From Elusimicrobiaceae bacterium (lineage in GTDB: Bacteria; Elusimicrobiota; Elusimicrobia; Elusimicrobiales; Elusimicrobiaceae): a stretch of DNA of 64,000 nt. The stretch covers positions 1 through 64,000 of the forward strand of contig JAFVFN010000010.1 of the NCBI GenBank assembly GCA_017475405.1, read 5' to 3'. A model generated the notes under the pieces. It saw nothing but the letters and a program-made list of their open reading frames with translations. It did no database searches and was not told where the DNA came from. Both the position numbers and the translations under genes were made by a program. Position 1 is the first letter of the stretch; each line of letters starts with the position of its first letter. Positions 35,825 to 44,544 of this stretch are shown here, piece after piece.

Positions 35825-35852
35825 TTGACGCGTTTTTTTTTTTTGATATTCT
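35825..35852 (+). promoter_or_regulatory. T12-spacer promoter of pilin 4
   Basis: TTGACG at 35825-35830, 16-base spacer with 12 T (35833-35844), TATTCT at 35847-35852. The sequence from GCTTGACGCG through the ribosome site AAGGAGAG is nearly identical to the copies at 39095, 44481 and 62966, while bases further upstream are unrelated. Confidence 0.78.
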
Positions 35853-35887
35853 CTCTCTATAAGTAAAAAATATATAAGGAGAGAATT

Positions 35888-36397
35888 ATGGTTCAACATA
35901 AACAGGCATTTACGCTCATTGAGCTCTTGGTAGTCGTTCTCATTGTAGGCATTTTAGCTGCTGTGGCATTGCCGCAATATAGACTGGCCGTAATGAAAAG
36001 TCGATTTGCTACACTCATGTCCATGGTGGATGCCATTGCACGCGCGGAAGAAGTGTATTATTTGGCCAACGGAGAGTATACATTAGACACCAAAAATTTG
36101 GACATTGATTTCGCTACAACAGATAATATTACAAATACAATGAAAGCCCCCAAGTTTCATTACGATGGATTTGGTTGCAAAATAGGTGATTCTGGAACTG
36201 TTGCCTATTGTTCAGGGGATCAATATGGATATTATGGACGGTATTTTCAGCACACGGATTATCCGGGACAGCGGGTTTGCTATGTTCAACTTTCTAGAGA
36301 AGATGCCGAACTGCGAAAAAAAGTATGTCTTGCTTTAGGCGGAGAGCCACATGATGATATACAGACCGGGTGGATTTATTACTTTTTACCATCATGA
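35888..36397 (+). CDS. Type IV pilin-like protein 4 (T12-promoter class)
   Basis: 169 residues: [23 protein letters not shown], processed after Ala7; then AEEVYYLANGEY and NLDIDFA, and the C-terminal Cys-x15-Cys pair (CYVQLSRED...KVC). Two further Cys (CKIGDSGTVAYC) form a likely second loop. AAGGAGAG precedes ATG. The first seven residues MVQHKQA are identical to pilins 5 and 6, so the cassette conserved by duplication includes the signal peptide. It lies alone between marC and uvrB. Confidence 0.92.
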   Translation: MVQHKQAFTLIELLVVVLIVGILAAVALPQYRLAVMKSRFATLMSMVDAIARAEEVYYLANGEYTLDTKNLDIDFATTDNITNTMKAPKFHYDGFGCKIGDSGTVAYCSGDQYGYYGRYFQHTDYPGQRVCYVQLSREDAELRKKVCLALGGEPHDDIQTGWIYYFLPS

Positions 36398-36445
36398 AAA
36401 AATTTTGTTCAGACGAGTGATTATGATATTAAGTAAAATATATAC

Positions 36446-38434
36446 ATGGATAAGTTTCAGCTCGTTTCTAATTTTACACCGGCCGGAGACCAGCCCAAGG
36501 CTATTGATGCCTTGGTAAAGGGAGTGCTTGAGGGTCAAAATCGTCAGACCCTTTTAGGGGTAACTGGATCTGGCAAGACGTTTACTATGGCAAACGTCAT
36601 TACCAAGCTGAACCGTCCGACTTTGATTTTGTCTCCAAATAAGGTACTGGCGGCCCAGTTATATGGCGAGTTTAAACAATTTTTTCCAAACAATGCCGTA
36701 GAATACTTTATTTCCTATTACGATTATTATCAGCCTGAAGCATATATCCCGCAGACAGATACGTACATTGAGAAAGATTCTGCGGTCAACGAACAAATCG
36801 ATAAGTTGCGCTTAAAAGCTACAACCTCTTTACTGACACGCAATGATGTAATTGTGGTAGCATCGGTCTCCTGTATTTATAACATCGGATCCCCGGACAG
36901 TTTTAATGAAATGCGTATTTATGTAAAAAAAGGGGCCGAAATGACCCGCTCGCAGCTTTCGGGACATCTGATTAAAATCCAATACCAGCGTGACGAACTG
37001 GAATTTACCTCGGGTAAGTTTCGTATGCGCGGCCCGTTTACCGATGTGATGACACCCTATTCACAAAATGCCATACGCATTGAAATAGCCGGAAAAACGA
37101 TTGCACATATTTACGAAATCCACCCGATTACCGGTAACGTGGTAACAGAGTTAGAAGAAGCATGGATTTATCCGGCCAAACACTTTGTGGCCACGGAAGA
37201 GGATACCCAACAGGCCCTGACTCAAATCGAAAAGGATTTGGAAGTTCGCCATGCCGAGCTCATCGCGCAGGGCAAAGAGATGGAAGCCTATCGTTTAAAA
37301 CAGCGCACTGAATATGATTTGGAGATGATTCGCCAGGCCGGTTTTTGCAGCGGTATTGAAAACTATTCCCGGTACATGGACGGTCGTAAAGCCGGTGAAC
37401 GCCCTGAATGTTTATTGGATTATTTTAAACGGTTTGATGATTTTTTGATGTTTGTGGATGAATCACACGTAGCCCTGCCGCAGGTACGCGGGATGTTTAA
37501 CGGGGATCGTGCCCGTAAACAAATGCTCGTGGATTTTGGGTTTCGCTTGCCCTCAGCACTGGATAACCGTCCCTTGAAGTTTGATGAATTTGAGCGTTTG
37601 CTTCCCTCTACGGTATTTGTATCTGCGACACCGGGTCCTTATGAATTAAGTATCAGCGGTAATAATATTGTAGAGCAGGTTATTCGTCCTACGGGGTTGG
37701 TGGATCCCAAAGTAATTTTACATCCCACGGCCGGACAGATTGACCATTTGGTAGAAAAAATTAATGAGCACAAGGCCCGTAAAGAACGTACCTTGGTGCT
37801 GGCGCTTACCAAAAAAACAGCGGAAGATTTGAGTGAATATTTCGTTCAAAAAAATATCAAAACACGCTATTTGCATTCCGATATAGATTCTCTGGAGCGT
37901 GTGGAGATATTGCGGCAATTTAAACAGGGCGATTTTGACGTACTGGTAGGCATTAACCTGCTTCGCGAAGGGATTGATATCCCGCAGGTAGGACTGGTGG
38001 CCATATTGGGAGCCGACAACGAAGGGTTCTTGCGCAACACCACGACACTTATTCAGATTTCGGGCCGTGCGGCGCGTAACGTGGGCGGTGAAGTTATTTT
38101 GTATGCGGACCGGAAAACCGATTCCATTAAATACGCTTTAAATGAAATGAACCGCCGCCGGGAGATCCAAGAAGCATATAATAAAGAGCATCATATTACG
38201 CCCAAAACGATTCAAAAAACAGAGGCCGATTTAAAAGAATTTGAACGTCAAACACAGACCAGTGCCTTTGGTATTTTAAGCGAAAGTTTGCCGGAGCCGA
38301 CGGCTAAAAATATCAAGCATTTAGAAAAAGATTTGGAACAACAAATGCGCGATGCAGCCGAAGCACTAAACTTTGAACTTGCGGCCGAACTGCGTGATCG
38401 GTTGTTTGAACTCAAACAAATGAAATTAAAATAG
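36446..38434 (+). CDS. uvrB: Excinuclease ABC subunit UvrB
   Basis: Damage-recognition helicase of nucleotide excision repair. 662 residues. Walker A GVTGSGKTFT at about 39-48, the beta-hairpin region YYDYYQPEAYIPQTDTYIEK, DEAD-like FVDESHVALPQVRGM, helicase motif VI QISGRAARN, and the C-terminal UVR motif that binds UvrC (EQQMRDAAEALNFELAAELRD). The full length is present. uvrA and uvrC are not in the window. Confidence 0.98.
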   Translation: MDKFQLVSNFTPAGDQPKAIDALVKGVLEGQNRQTLLGVTGSGKTFTMANVITKLNRPTLILSPNKVLAAQLYGEFKQFFPNNAVEYFISYYDYYQPEAYIPQTDTYIEKDSAVNEQIDKLRLKATTSLLTRNDVIVVASVSCIYNIGSPDSFNEMRIYVKKGAEMTRSQLSGHLIKIQYQRDELEFTSGKFRMRGPFTDVMTPYSQNAIRIEIAGKTIAHIYEIHPITGNVVTELEEAWIYPAKHFVATEEDTQQALTQIEKDLEVRHAELIAQGKEMEAYRLKQRTEYDLEMIRQAGFCSGIENYSRYMDGRKAGERPECLLDYFKRFDDFLMFVDESHVALPQVRGMFNGDRARKQMLVDFGFRLPSALDNRPLKFDEFERLLPSTVFVSATPGPYELSISGNNIVEQVIRPTGLVDPKVILHPTAGQIDHLVEKINEHKARKERTLVLALTKKTAEDLSEYFVQKNIKTRYLHSDIDSLERVEILRQFKQGDFDVLVGINLLREGIDIPQVGLVAILGADNEGFLRNTTTLIQISGRAARNVGGEVILYADRKTDSIKYALNEMNRRREIQEAYNKEHHITPKTIQKTEADLKEFERQTQTSAFGILSESLPEPTAKNIKHLEKDLEQQMRDAAEALNFELAAELRDRLFELKQMKLK

Positions 38435-38448
38435 GTACAATATAATAT

Positions 38449-39003
38449 ATGGAAAAAACGTTTATTTTAAAAACCGTAAAAAAAGTCATCGGGCTGGAAG
38501 AAACTCCCAGTACGCAAGGGTTGGCTCGCAGCTTGGCCGGAATAGAAACCGACGGAACACTCATTTTGGCCTGTCATCAAACAGCAGCGTTCGGTACGGA
38601 TAACAAACCGTTTTACGCAGGAGAAGGTGGTGTATATTTCACACTGATTTTAGATCCTCAAACCAAATTGACGTCCCAAAAATTAACATGGGCCATGGAT
38701 AATGCGATTTCGGATGTGATTAATGAGGTGCTGGGTATTAAAACCAAATTATCCAAAACAGGCGAGATCTTGGCCTATGATAAAACGTCTCGTACTTGGA
38801 AAAAATGCGCCGGAGTATTGGCCGAGCAAACGCAGAGTGGTACCTGGTTATTGGGGGCCGGTATTTATTTAAATAACCGCTTGCCTGTATCTCTTAAATC
38901 TACAGCCATTAGCCTAAAGAACCTTATTGGCAGCGAAACCAGTAAAGAGTTATTTTTAGATGATGTACTAAATAACTTCTGGAAAGAATACGCTTTCTTA
39001 TAA
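38449..39003 (+). CDS. Divergent biotin-protein-ligase-like protein lacking catalytic motifs
   Basis: 184 residues. LEETPSTQGLARSLAGIETDG and GGVYFTLIL follow the start of the BirA catalytic fold, and KKCAGVLAEQTQSGTWLLGAGIYLNN follows the region after the catalytic lysine. The biotinyl-AMP loop GRGR is absent (AAFGTDNKPF stands there) and the KWPND motif is replaced by KLSKTGEIL. There is no DNA-binding domain. It may be a non-catalytic relative or use a different ligand (lipoate ligases share the fold). It starts 14 bases after uvrB and may be co-transcribed. Function unknown. Confidence 0.6.
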   Translation: MEKTFILKTVKKVIGLEETPSTQGLARSLAGIETDGTLILACHQTAAFGTDNKPFYAGEGGVYFTLILDPQTKLTSQKLTWAMDNAISDVINEVLGIKTKLSKTGEILAYDKTSRTWKKCAGVLAEQTQSGTWLLGAGIYLNNRLPVSLKSTAISLKNLIGSETSKELFLDDVLNNFWKEYAFL

Positions 39004-39094
39004 ACCACTCGTAAAGTATTTTATACAGGGGATTTAAACAACATATTTAAGTCTCCTGTATTTTTTGTCCTTTTTGTGGCCCCCTAAAATTTGC

Positions 39095-39122
39095 TTGACG
39101 CGTTTTTTTTTTTTGATATTCT
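39095..39122 (+). promoter_or_regulatory. T12-spacer promoter of pilin 5
   Basis: TTGACG at 39095-39100, 16-base spacer with 12 T (39103-39114), TATTCT at 39117-39122. The conserved leader (TATAAGTAAAAAAATATATAAGGAGAG) lies between it and the pilin. Confidence 0.78.
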
Positions 39123-39158
39123 CTCTATATAAGTAAAAAAATATATAAGGAGAGAATG

Positions 39159-39683
39159 ATGGTTCAACATAAACAAGCATTTACGTTCATAGAGCTTTTG
39201 GTTGTTATTTTAATTATAAGCATACTTGCCGCAGTCGCATTGCCACAATACCAAAAAGCAGTAGAGAAATCTCGATTAAGTGAAGCTTTGGTAATTATGG
39301 ATTCCTTGCAAAGATCCATGGTTGTTTGGCGTTTATCCAATGGATTACCATCAAGCGGTGTTATATATTTCAGTGGTTCTAGGGATGGTATTGAAGGAAT
39401 TGATATAGATATCAGTGGGTTGGATTGTACGGCACAAGATGGTTCTCCAGATAAGTTTTGTTATAGTAAAAATTTTCGGTATTTGAGCTATTGTAATTCT
39501 TCATTGTGTACCATTCAGGCTACCAGAAAAGCTAAAGATGAAACAGAACCAATCAGTTATTTTTTAGAACGGGTCTTAAGCGGAACTAACCGAGCAGGAG
39601 CCTGCTATATATATGACAATAAAGGATATTCCATATGTAAAGATTTAGAAACAAAAGGTTGGAAGGTTTTTGATAAACGTTAA
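39159..39683 (+). CDS. Type IV pilin-like protein 5 (T12-promoter class)
   Basis: 174 residues: [26 protein letters not shown] at 39159 aligns with the start in the sister copies; another ATG lies directly before it at 39156. It is the most diverged in the globular part: SMVVWRLSNGLP replaces the YYLANGEY motif and a Cys-rich central segment (CTAQDGSPDKFC, CNSSLC) is present. The last Cys pair is Cys-x10-Cys (CYIYDNKGYSIC). It is convergent with a response-regulator gene, with a strong terminator between them. Confidence 0.88.
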   Translation: MVQHKQAFTFIELLVVILIISILAAVALPQYQKAVEKSRLSEALVIMDSLQRSMVVWRLSNGLPSSGVIYFSGSRDGIEGIDIDISGLDCTAQDGSPDKFCYSKNFRYLSYCNSSLCTIQATRKAKDETEPISYFLERVLSGTNRAGACYIYDNKGYSICKDLETKGWKVFDKR

Positions 39684-39692
39684 GGGATAGAA

Positions 39693-39737
39693 TACAAAAC
39701 CCCGCTTAGTAAATAACCAAGCGGGGTTTCTTTTTGG
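39693..39737. terminator. Bidirectional terminator between pilin 5 and the response regulator
   Basis: AAAACCCCGCTT and AAGCGGGGTTTC form the stem around AGTAAATAACC, followed by TTTTT. The A-run before it serves the minus-strand gene. Confidence 0.88.
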
Positions 39738-39753
39738 AACAATCAAAGGTTTG

Positions 39754-40125
39754 TTACATTTCGTCTCCGATATGTTTTTTGACCTTGGCCACTAAGTCGG
39801 TAAGCACGAAAGGTTTAGAGCAAAACGCTTTTACCTGCGGGAACATTTGGAACATCCGTTGGGATTCCACCAAGGCCGAAGTAATGATAACCGGGGTGTT
39901 GACGAGGTTTTCATCTTCGGACATAATCTTGACAATGCCAGCACCGTCTAGTCCGGGCAGCATGACATCTAACAGTACCAAATGCGGGTGGAATTCTTTC
40001 ATCATGTTAATGGCATCGCGACCTGTCTGGCACGAAGCAAGTTCATACCCTTCGCGCGAGAGCACTAACGTTAATAAATCCACAATACTGGCTTCATCTT
40101 CTACAATTAAAATTCTTTTTTGCAT
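39754..40125 (-). CDS. Single-domain response regulator (CheY-like receiver)
   Basis: 123 residues, receiver domain only. Acidic pocket ILIVEDEAS (Glu9/Asp10), phospho-acceptor Asp53 in LLDVMLPG, switch Ser83 in IITSAL, and Lys104 in CSKPF are all present. There is no output domain, so it must act by protein contact. No histidine kinase is adjacent. It is divergent from tilS, with a shared 35-base promoter region. Confidence 0.93.
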   Translation of the reverse strand: MQKRILIVEDEASIVDLLTLVLSREGYELASCQTGRDAINMMKEFHPHLVLLDVMLPGLDGAGIVKIMSEDENLVNTPVIITSALVESQRMFQMFPQVKAFCSKPFVLTDLVAKVKKHIGDEM

Positions 40126-40160
40126 GTTAAAAACTCCTATAATTTATTATACTTTTTTAT

Positions 40161-40889
40161 ATGCCCAAAAAAAACTTTAATGCATCGGTTCTTCCTAACA
40201 TGCGTGCCTTTGCTGCGCCGCTTATCGGTCGCAAAGACTGCGTACTTGTGGGACTCTCCGGAGGAGCCGATTCGGTGTGTTTGTTGCATTTTTTGCAATA
40301 TTTGGCTAAAGAACAACATTTTGCCCTGGCCGCTGTACATGTGAACCACGGTCTGCGCGGACGAGCTGCCCAGGCAGATGAGCACTTTTGCCAAGAGTTA
40401 TGCGGGGCGCTGGATATTGATTTATTTATAAAAACAGTGGATGCCAAAGCCGTTGCCGAAAAATACGATTTGAGTCCCGAACACGGAGCCCGCAAGGCCC
40501 GCTACAATGCCTACAAACAAGTTGCTCGTCAATGGGGAGCCACGAAGCTGGCGTTAGGGCATCATTTAGATGATTTGGCCGAGACATTTTTATTAAATTT
40601 ACTGCGCGGTACACAGGTGCAGGGACTGGCGGGTATCCCACTTCGGCGTCCATTGGGACCCGGTGTGGAAATCGTTCGCCCTTTGTTGTGTATTTCCCGG
40701 GAGCAGGTGGAAGAGTATCTGTCCCAAAACAAGTTGTCTCATGTGACGGACCAAACTAATTTTGACGACGTGTATCGGCGCAATTGGGTGCGGCATACGT
40801 TGCTGCCGCTTCTGGAGAGCAAGCAGCCTAAAATCCGCGAGCACCTCGCGCAGTTTGCCGCGGGAGTGGCCAAGCTTACCCAAAAATAA
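40161..40889 (+). CDS. tilS: tRNA(Ile)-lysidine synthase, short form
   Basis: Converts C34 of tRNA-Ile(CAU) to lysidine so that it reads AUA. 242 residues with the PP-loop SGGADS (VGLSGGADSVCLLHFL, near 32-47), VHVNHGLRGRAAQADE and the family GHHLDDLAETFLLNLLRGT. Only the catalytic N-terminal domain is present; the C-terminal tRNA-binding domain found in E. coli is missing, as in several other bacterial lineages. It is followed after 53 bases by murE. Confidence 0.93.
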   Translation: MPKKNFNASVLPNMRAFAAPLIGRKDCVLVGLSGGADSVCLLHFLQYLAKEQHFALAAVHVNHGLRGRAAQADEHFCQELCGALDIDLFIKTVDAKAVAEKYDLSPEHGARKARYNAYKQVARQWGATKLALGHHLDDLAETFLLNLLRGTQVQGLAGIPLRRPLGPGVEIVRPLLCISREQVEEYLSQNKLSHVTDQTNFDDVYRRNWVRHTLLPLLESKQPKIREHLAQFAAGVAKLTQK

Positions 40890-40942
40890 AATAGGTCCAT
40901 TTTATACTTTTTTCCAGTCGGTCAATTTGCTAGTATATCTTT

Positions 40943-42397
40943 ATGTATCAAAGTGCCGTATTAGCGTTTGCCGCGCAGCATAAGATTTCTGTGACAGGCC
41001 TGACTTTCCGTTCGCAAGACGTGCAAGTCGGAAATATCTTTTTCGCGCTCAAAGGGGCTAACGCTGACGGCAATTTATTTATCCCGCAGGCTGTTAAACA
41101 AGGAGCCGGCATAATCGTGTCACATCAGCCGCTCTCACAGCCTTGTGACGTTCCGTTTTTCTTATCCAACAATATTGACCAGGATATGGCTGACGCGGCC
41201 TATGAGTTCTACAACCGCCCGTCCGATAAGCTGCGAATGTGGGGGATTACCGGTACCAAGGGGAAGACCTCTATTGCCTATTTACTGGAAAGCGTCCTGC
41301 AGGCTTCTGGACGTACTGTCGGCGTTTTTGGTACCGTTAATTACCGCGCCGGCGGACATATGATTTGTCAGGCGCCTAACACAACTCCGGCGGCACTAAC
41401 TCTTTTTAAACTGCTTGCTCAAATGAAAGAGGTTCGTTGCAGCGATGTGGTTATGGAGGTTTCTTCACACGCTCTGGAACTGCAACGCGTGCGCAATATT
41501 TGGTATGACACTGCCGTGTTTACCAACCTGCAGCGCGATCATTTGGATTTTCACCAAACCTTTGAAAACTATTTTGCAGCTAAAATTAAACTGTTTGAAA
41601 ACCTTGCTGATCCGGCCAACCCCAAACAAAACCGGGTAGCCGTCATCAATGCAGATGACCCTTACGGACAACGGCTTATTGAAAAGTTTCAGGGACGTGT
41701 CAAAATCGTTACCTTTGGGATAAACAGTCTGGCAGATTTTCAAGCCAAACATATTGAGGAGTTTTTAACACACACCTCATTTGAGGTGAGCGGGATACCC
41801 CTAAAAATCAATCTGCTGGGAAAACACAACGTATATAACGCATTGGCTGCTTGTGCAGCTGCGCGGGGACAGGGGATTTCATGGGACGTAATTGCCCAGG
41901 GACTGAGTGCTCTGCCCGGGGTACCGGGCCGTATGGAGCGTGTGGATGAGAGTCAGGACTTTTTTACGTATGTGGATTTTGCCTATACCAATGAGTCATT
42001 GGAGCGTGCGTTTGATACGGTGCGTCCGTTTAAAAAAGCGCGTATTTTACTGGTGTTTGGTTGCGGCGGACAACGAGATCGTACCAAACGACCACTTATG
42101 GGGCGGACGGCTTGCGAACAGGCCGATCATGTGTTTTTAACCAACGATAATCCGCGTTGCGAGGACCCGAACCAGATTTTTCAGGATATTTTGGCTGGTA
42201 TGCAGGGATACCACAATTATACCGTGATTCCAGATCGCAAAGAGGCGATAGGCCGTGCCCTGGCCGAAGCTAAAAAAGATGATATTGTAATCATTGCCGG
42301 GAAAGGACACGAAGATTATCAAATTGTCGGAACGGAGAAACGTCACTTCTCGGATCAGGAAACCGTACGTGAATTTTTACGGAGTAAGTATGTTTAA
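40943..42397 (+). CDS. murE: UDP-MurNAc-L-Ala-D-Glu:meso-diaminopimelate ligase
   Basis: Adds the third residue of the peptidoglycan stem. 484 residues. ATP motif GITGTKGKTSIAYLL, carbamylated-lysine region, and the substrate motif DNPR (LTNDNPRCEDP), which is diagnostic for meso-DAP rather than lysine. The C-terminus has AGKGHEDYQ. It overlaps murD by 8 bases. The direction fits the dcw pathway, although the rest of the dcw cluster is absent. Confidence 0.96.
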   Translation: MYQSAVLAFAAQHKISVTGLTFRSQDVQVGNIFFALKGANADGNLFIPQAVKQGAGIIVSHQPLSQPCDVPFFLSNNIDQDMADAAYEFYNRPSDKLRMWGITGTKGKTSIAYLLESVLQASGRTVGVFGTVNYRAGGHMICQAPNTTPAALTLFKLLAQMKEVRCSDVVMEVSSHALELQRVRNIWYDTAVFTNLQRDHLDFHQTFENYFAAKIKLFENLADPANPKQNRVAVINADDPYGQRLIEKFQGRVKIVTFGINSLADFQAKHIEEFLTHTSFEVSGIPLKINLLGKHNVYNALAACAAARGQGISWDVIAQGLSALPGVPGRMERVDESQDFFTYVDFAYTNESLERAFDTVRPFKKARILLVFGCGGQRDRTKRPLMGRTACEQADHVFLTNDNPRCEDPNQIFQDILAGMQGYHNYTVIPDRKEAIGRALAEAKKDDIVIIAGKGHEDYQIVGTEKRHFSDQETVREFLRSKYV

Positions 42398-43745
42398 ATT
42401 GTCAGATTTTCCAAATAAAAAAGCCACCGTATTGGGAGGAGGAAAGAGCGGACAGGCTGTTGCACAGTTACTGGCGTCTTACGGATGTGAGGTGTTAATC
42501 AGTGATGAGCAACTGGTGTCGTTAAATACGCCTTCTGCACACATTACTTTGGAGAGCGGTGGGCATACCGAACAGGTTTTTTTGGCAGATTTTATTGTAA
42601 AAAGTCCGGGAATTTTCCCCAAAAGTGCCGTGTTATTACAAGCACGAGAACTGGGGATTCCCGTATTTAGTGAATTGGAAGTGGCTCTGTCTTTTTTACC
42701 TGAGGACACGCAGATATTGGCCGTATCAGGTACTAACGGCAAAACCACTACGACCACGTTACTGGGCACAATTTTGCAGCAACAGGTCTTGCGTGAAAAA
42801 TCCAACAGACGAGTATGGGTCTGCGGCAATATCGGAAGTCCGGTATCCACGTGTGTAAGTCAAGTGAGTTCCGGTGACGCCGTAGTCATTGAGGTTTCCA
42901 GTTATCAGTTAGAAGACAGCACCTATTTCCATCCGCATATTGCCGGACTTTTAAATATTACGCCCGATCATTTGGATCACCATAATGGCATGAAAAACTA
43001 TATTGCCGCCAAAGCGCGTCTGTTTAAAGATCAAACCAAACAAGATATAGCGGTTTTGAACGCGGCAGATGCCGAGTGTGCCCAGCTTGCCGAAAATATT
43101 GCCGGTGAGGTATGGGCATTTTCGGCTCAACCGAAACATTGGCTTAAAACCGATGTGTTTTATGACGGAGATGAACTGATTTTTAGTGAGGGGTACCATT
43201 TGCGTCCGCCTCAACTGCGCGGGATCCATAACGTGGAAAACGCTATGGCAGCCGCTCTTATGGCTTTGGCAGCCGGTGCTACAGAAGAGGATGTGCAGAC
43301 TGCATTTAATAACTTTCATGCCATGGAACATCGCATAGAGCCGGTGGCGGTGGTACGTGGGGTAAGTTTTATTAATGATTCCAAAGCAACCAATTTGGAT
43401 TCTACGATTACCGCTTTAAAAAGTTTTGATAAAGCCAAAAATATATGGCTTATTTTGGGAGGACGTGATAAAGGTGCCTCCTATGAAGTGTTGCTTCCAT
43501 ACTTAAAAGCACATTGCAAACAGGTTTTATCCATCGGAGAGTGTATGGATAAAATTGAAAAGGAACTTAAGGACGGGTTCCCGATTGTGCGTTGCGAGAC
43601 ATTAGAAAAAGCAGTTGCATATGCCGCACAGCACGCCGCAACCGGTGAGATCGTTTTATTGTCTCCGGCGTGTGCAAGTTTTGACCAGTTCAAAAGTTTT
43701 GAAGAACGCGGCCGAGTATTTAAGCAATTAGTTAATCGTTTATAA
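42390..43745 (+). CDS. murD: UDP-MurNAc-L-alanine:D-glutamate ligase
   Basis: 451 residues from ATG at 42390, which has ACGGAG upstream and overlaps the murE stop by 8 bases; a longer in-frame start at 42294 would be internal to murE. Rossmann-type GGGKSGQAVAQLL binds the UDP-substrate, ATP motif AVSGTNGKTTTTTLLG, HLDHHNGM, and the C-terminal SPACASFDQFKSFEERG are all MurD signatures. It works just before MurE in the pathway. Confidence 0.96.
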   Translation: MFKLSDFPNKKATVLGGGKSGQAVAQLLASYGCEVLISDEQLVSLNTPSAHITLESGGHTEQVFLADFIVKSPGIFPKSAVLLQARELGIPVFSELEVALSFLPEDTQILAVSGTNGKTTTTTLLGTILQQQVLREKSNRRVWVCGNIGSPVSTCVSQVSSGDAVVIEVSSYQLEDSTYFHPHIAGLLNITPDHLDHHNGMKNYIAAKARLFKDQTKQDIAVLNAADAECAQLAENIAGEVWAFSAQPKHWLKTDVFYDGDELIFSEGYHLRPPQLRGIHNVENAMAAALMALAAGATEEDVQTAFNNFHAMEHRIEPVAVVRGVSFINDSKATNLDSTITALKSFDKAKNIWLILGGRDKGASYEVLLPYLKAHCKQVLSIGECMDKIEKELKDGFPIVRCETLEKAVAYAAQHAATGEIVLLSPACASFDQFKSFEERGRVFKQLVNRL

Positions 43746-43749
43746 ATTC

Positions 43750-44424
43750 ATGAAAAAGTTATCGATAGGACTCTTCTTGTGTTTATTGTCCGGAAACTCT
43801 CTTTGGAGCCAAAGTTCATATTCAGAGCACGTTATTTCAGAAGGGATTAGACAGGGAGATGTATTGTTTTCTGTGTTTGCAGGAGGGATGCGTCCTGCGC
43901 ATAAAACCGGGATTAAGGCTTCGGGGATAGATTCGGAACTTCCCTGGGGTGGTACGGGCGGCCAATACGGTGTTGGCGGAGTCCGTTTTTTCCACGATTA
44001 TATCGGATTTGGATTAGAACTAAACGGGGCTAATACTACCTATGCTTCCAAAATGCGCTCCGGGGTTCAATTCAAAACGGCTATGGATGTGTGGAGTACC
44101 TTTTTAACCAGTCGGATTAATATCAATCCGTATCATCCGGTACGTTTATATGTGCCAATGGGTGCGGGATTATCGTTGGCCCGCAGTCGTTGGAAAAACG
44201 TTAGTGTAGACACCAGTGATGAAAATACTGATGTATCCTTGGGATATTTTATCGGTGCTGGTATAGAGACCAATTGGAACAGTCAGGACCAATCTGTCGG
44301 ACTGGAAGTACGGTATTCAAATTTTGGTTTTAATAAGGCGCAATACATTGATAAAGTTCAACTTTCCGGGCAGGGCAGATACGGGTATTTGTCCGTAGTA
44401 CTTAAATTAAGTTACCGCTTTTAA
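43750..44424 (+). CDS. Predicted outer-membrane beta-barrel protein
   Basis: 224 residues with a signal peptide (IGLFLCLLSGNSLWSQ, cleavage near 21). Strand-like Gly/aromatic segments (GVGGVRFFHDYIGFGLELNG, YVPMGAGLSLARS, GYFIGAGIETNW, SVGLEVRYSNFGF, YGYLSVVLKLSYRF) and a terminal Phe fit an eight-stranded OmpA/OmpW-type barrel. The specific function is unknown. It starts 4 bases after murD and so is probably co-transcribed with murE-murD. Confidence 0.75.
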   Translation: MKKLSIGLFLCLLSGNSLWSQSSYSEHVISEGIRQGDVLFSVFAGGMRPAHKTGIKASGIDSELPWGGTGGQYGVGGVRFFHDYIGFGLELNGANTTYASKMRSGVQFKTAMDVWSTFLTSRININPYHPVRLYVPMGAGLSLARSRWKNVSVDTSDENTDVSLGYFIGAGIETNWNSQDQSVGLEVRYSNFGFNKAQYIDKVQLSGQGRYGYLSVVLKLSYRF

Positions 44425-44480
44425 ATTTAGCACTAGTTCATTATAAGAACTGATTTGGAAAATGCGTCAGCAAATATTGC

Positions 44481-44508
44481 TTGACGCGTTTTTTTTTTTT
44501 GATATTCT
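44481..44508 (+). promoter_or_regulatory. T12-spacer promoter of pilin 6
   Basis: TTGACG at 44481-44486, 16-base spacer with 12 T (44489-44500), TATTCT at 44503-44508. Upstream bases can fold with the -35 region (TGCGTCAGCAA with TTGCTTGACGC), so in this copy the element also resembles a terminator for the preceding outer-membrane gene. Confidence 0.72.
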
Positions 44509-44544
44509 CTCTTTATAAGTAAAAAAATATATAAGGAGAGAATT

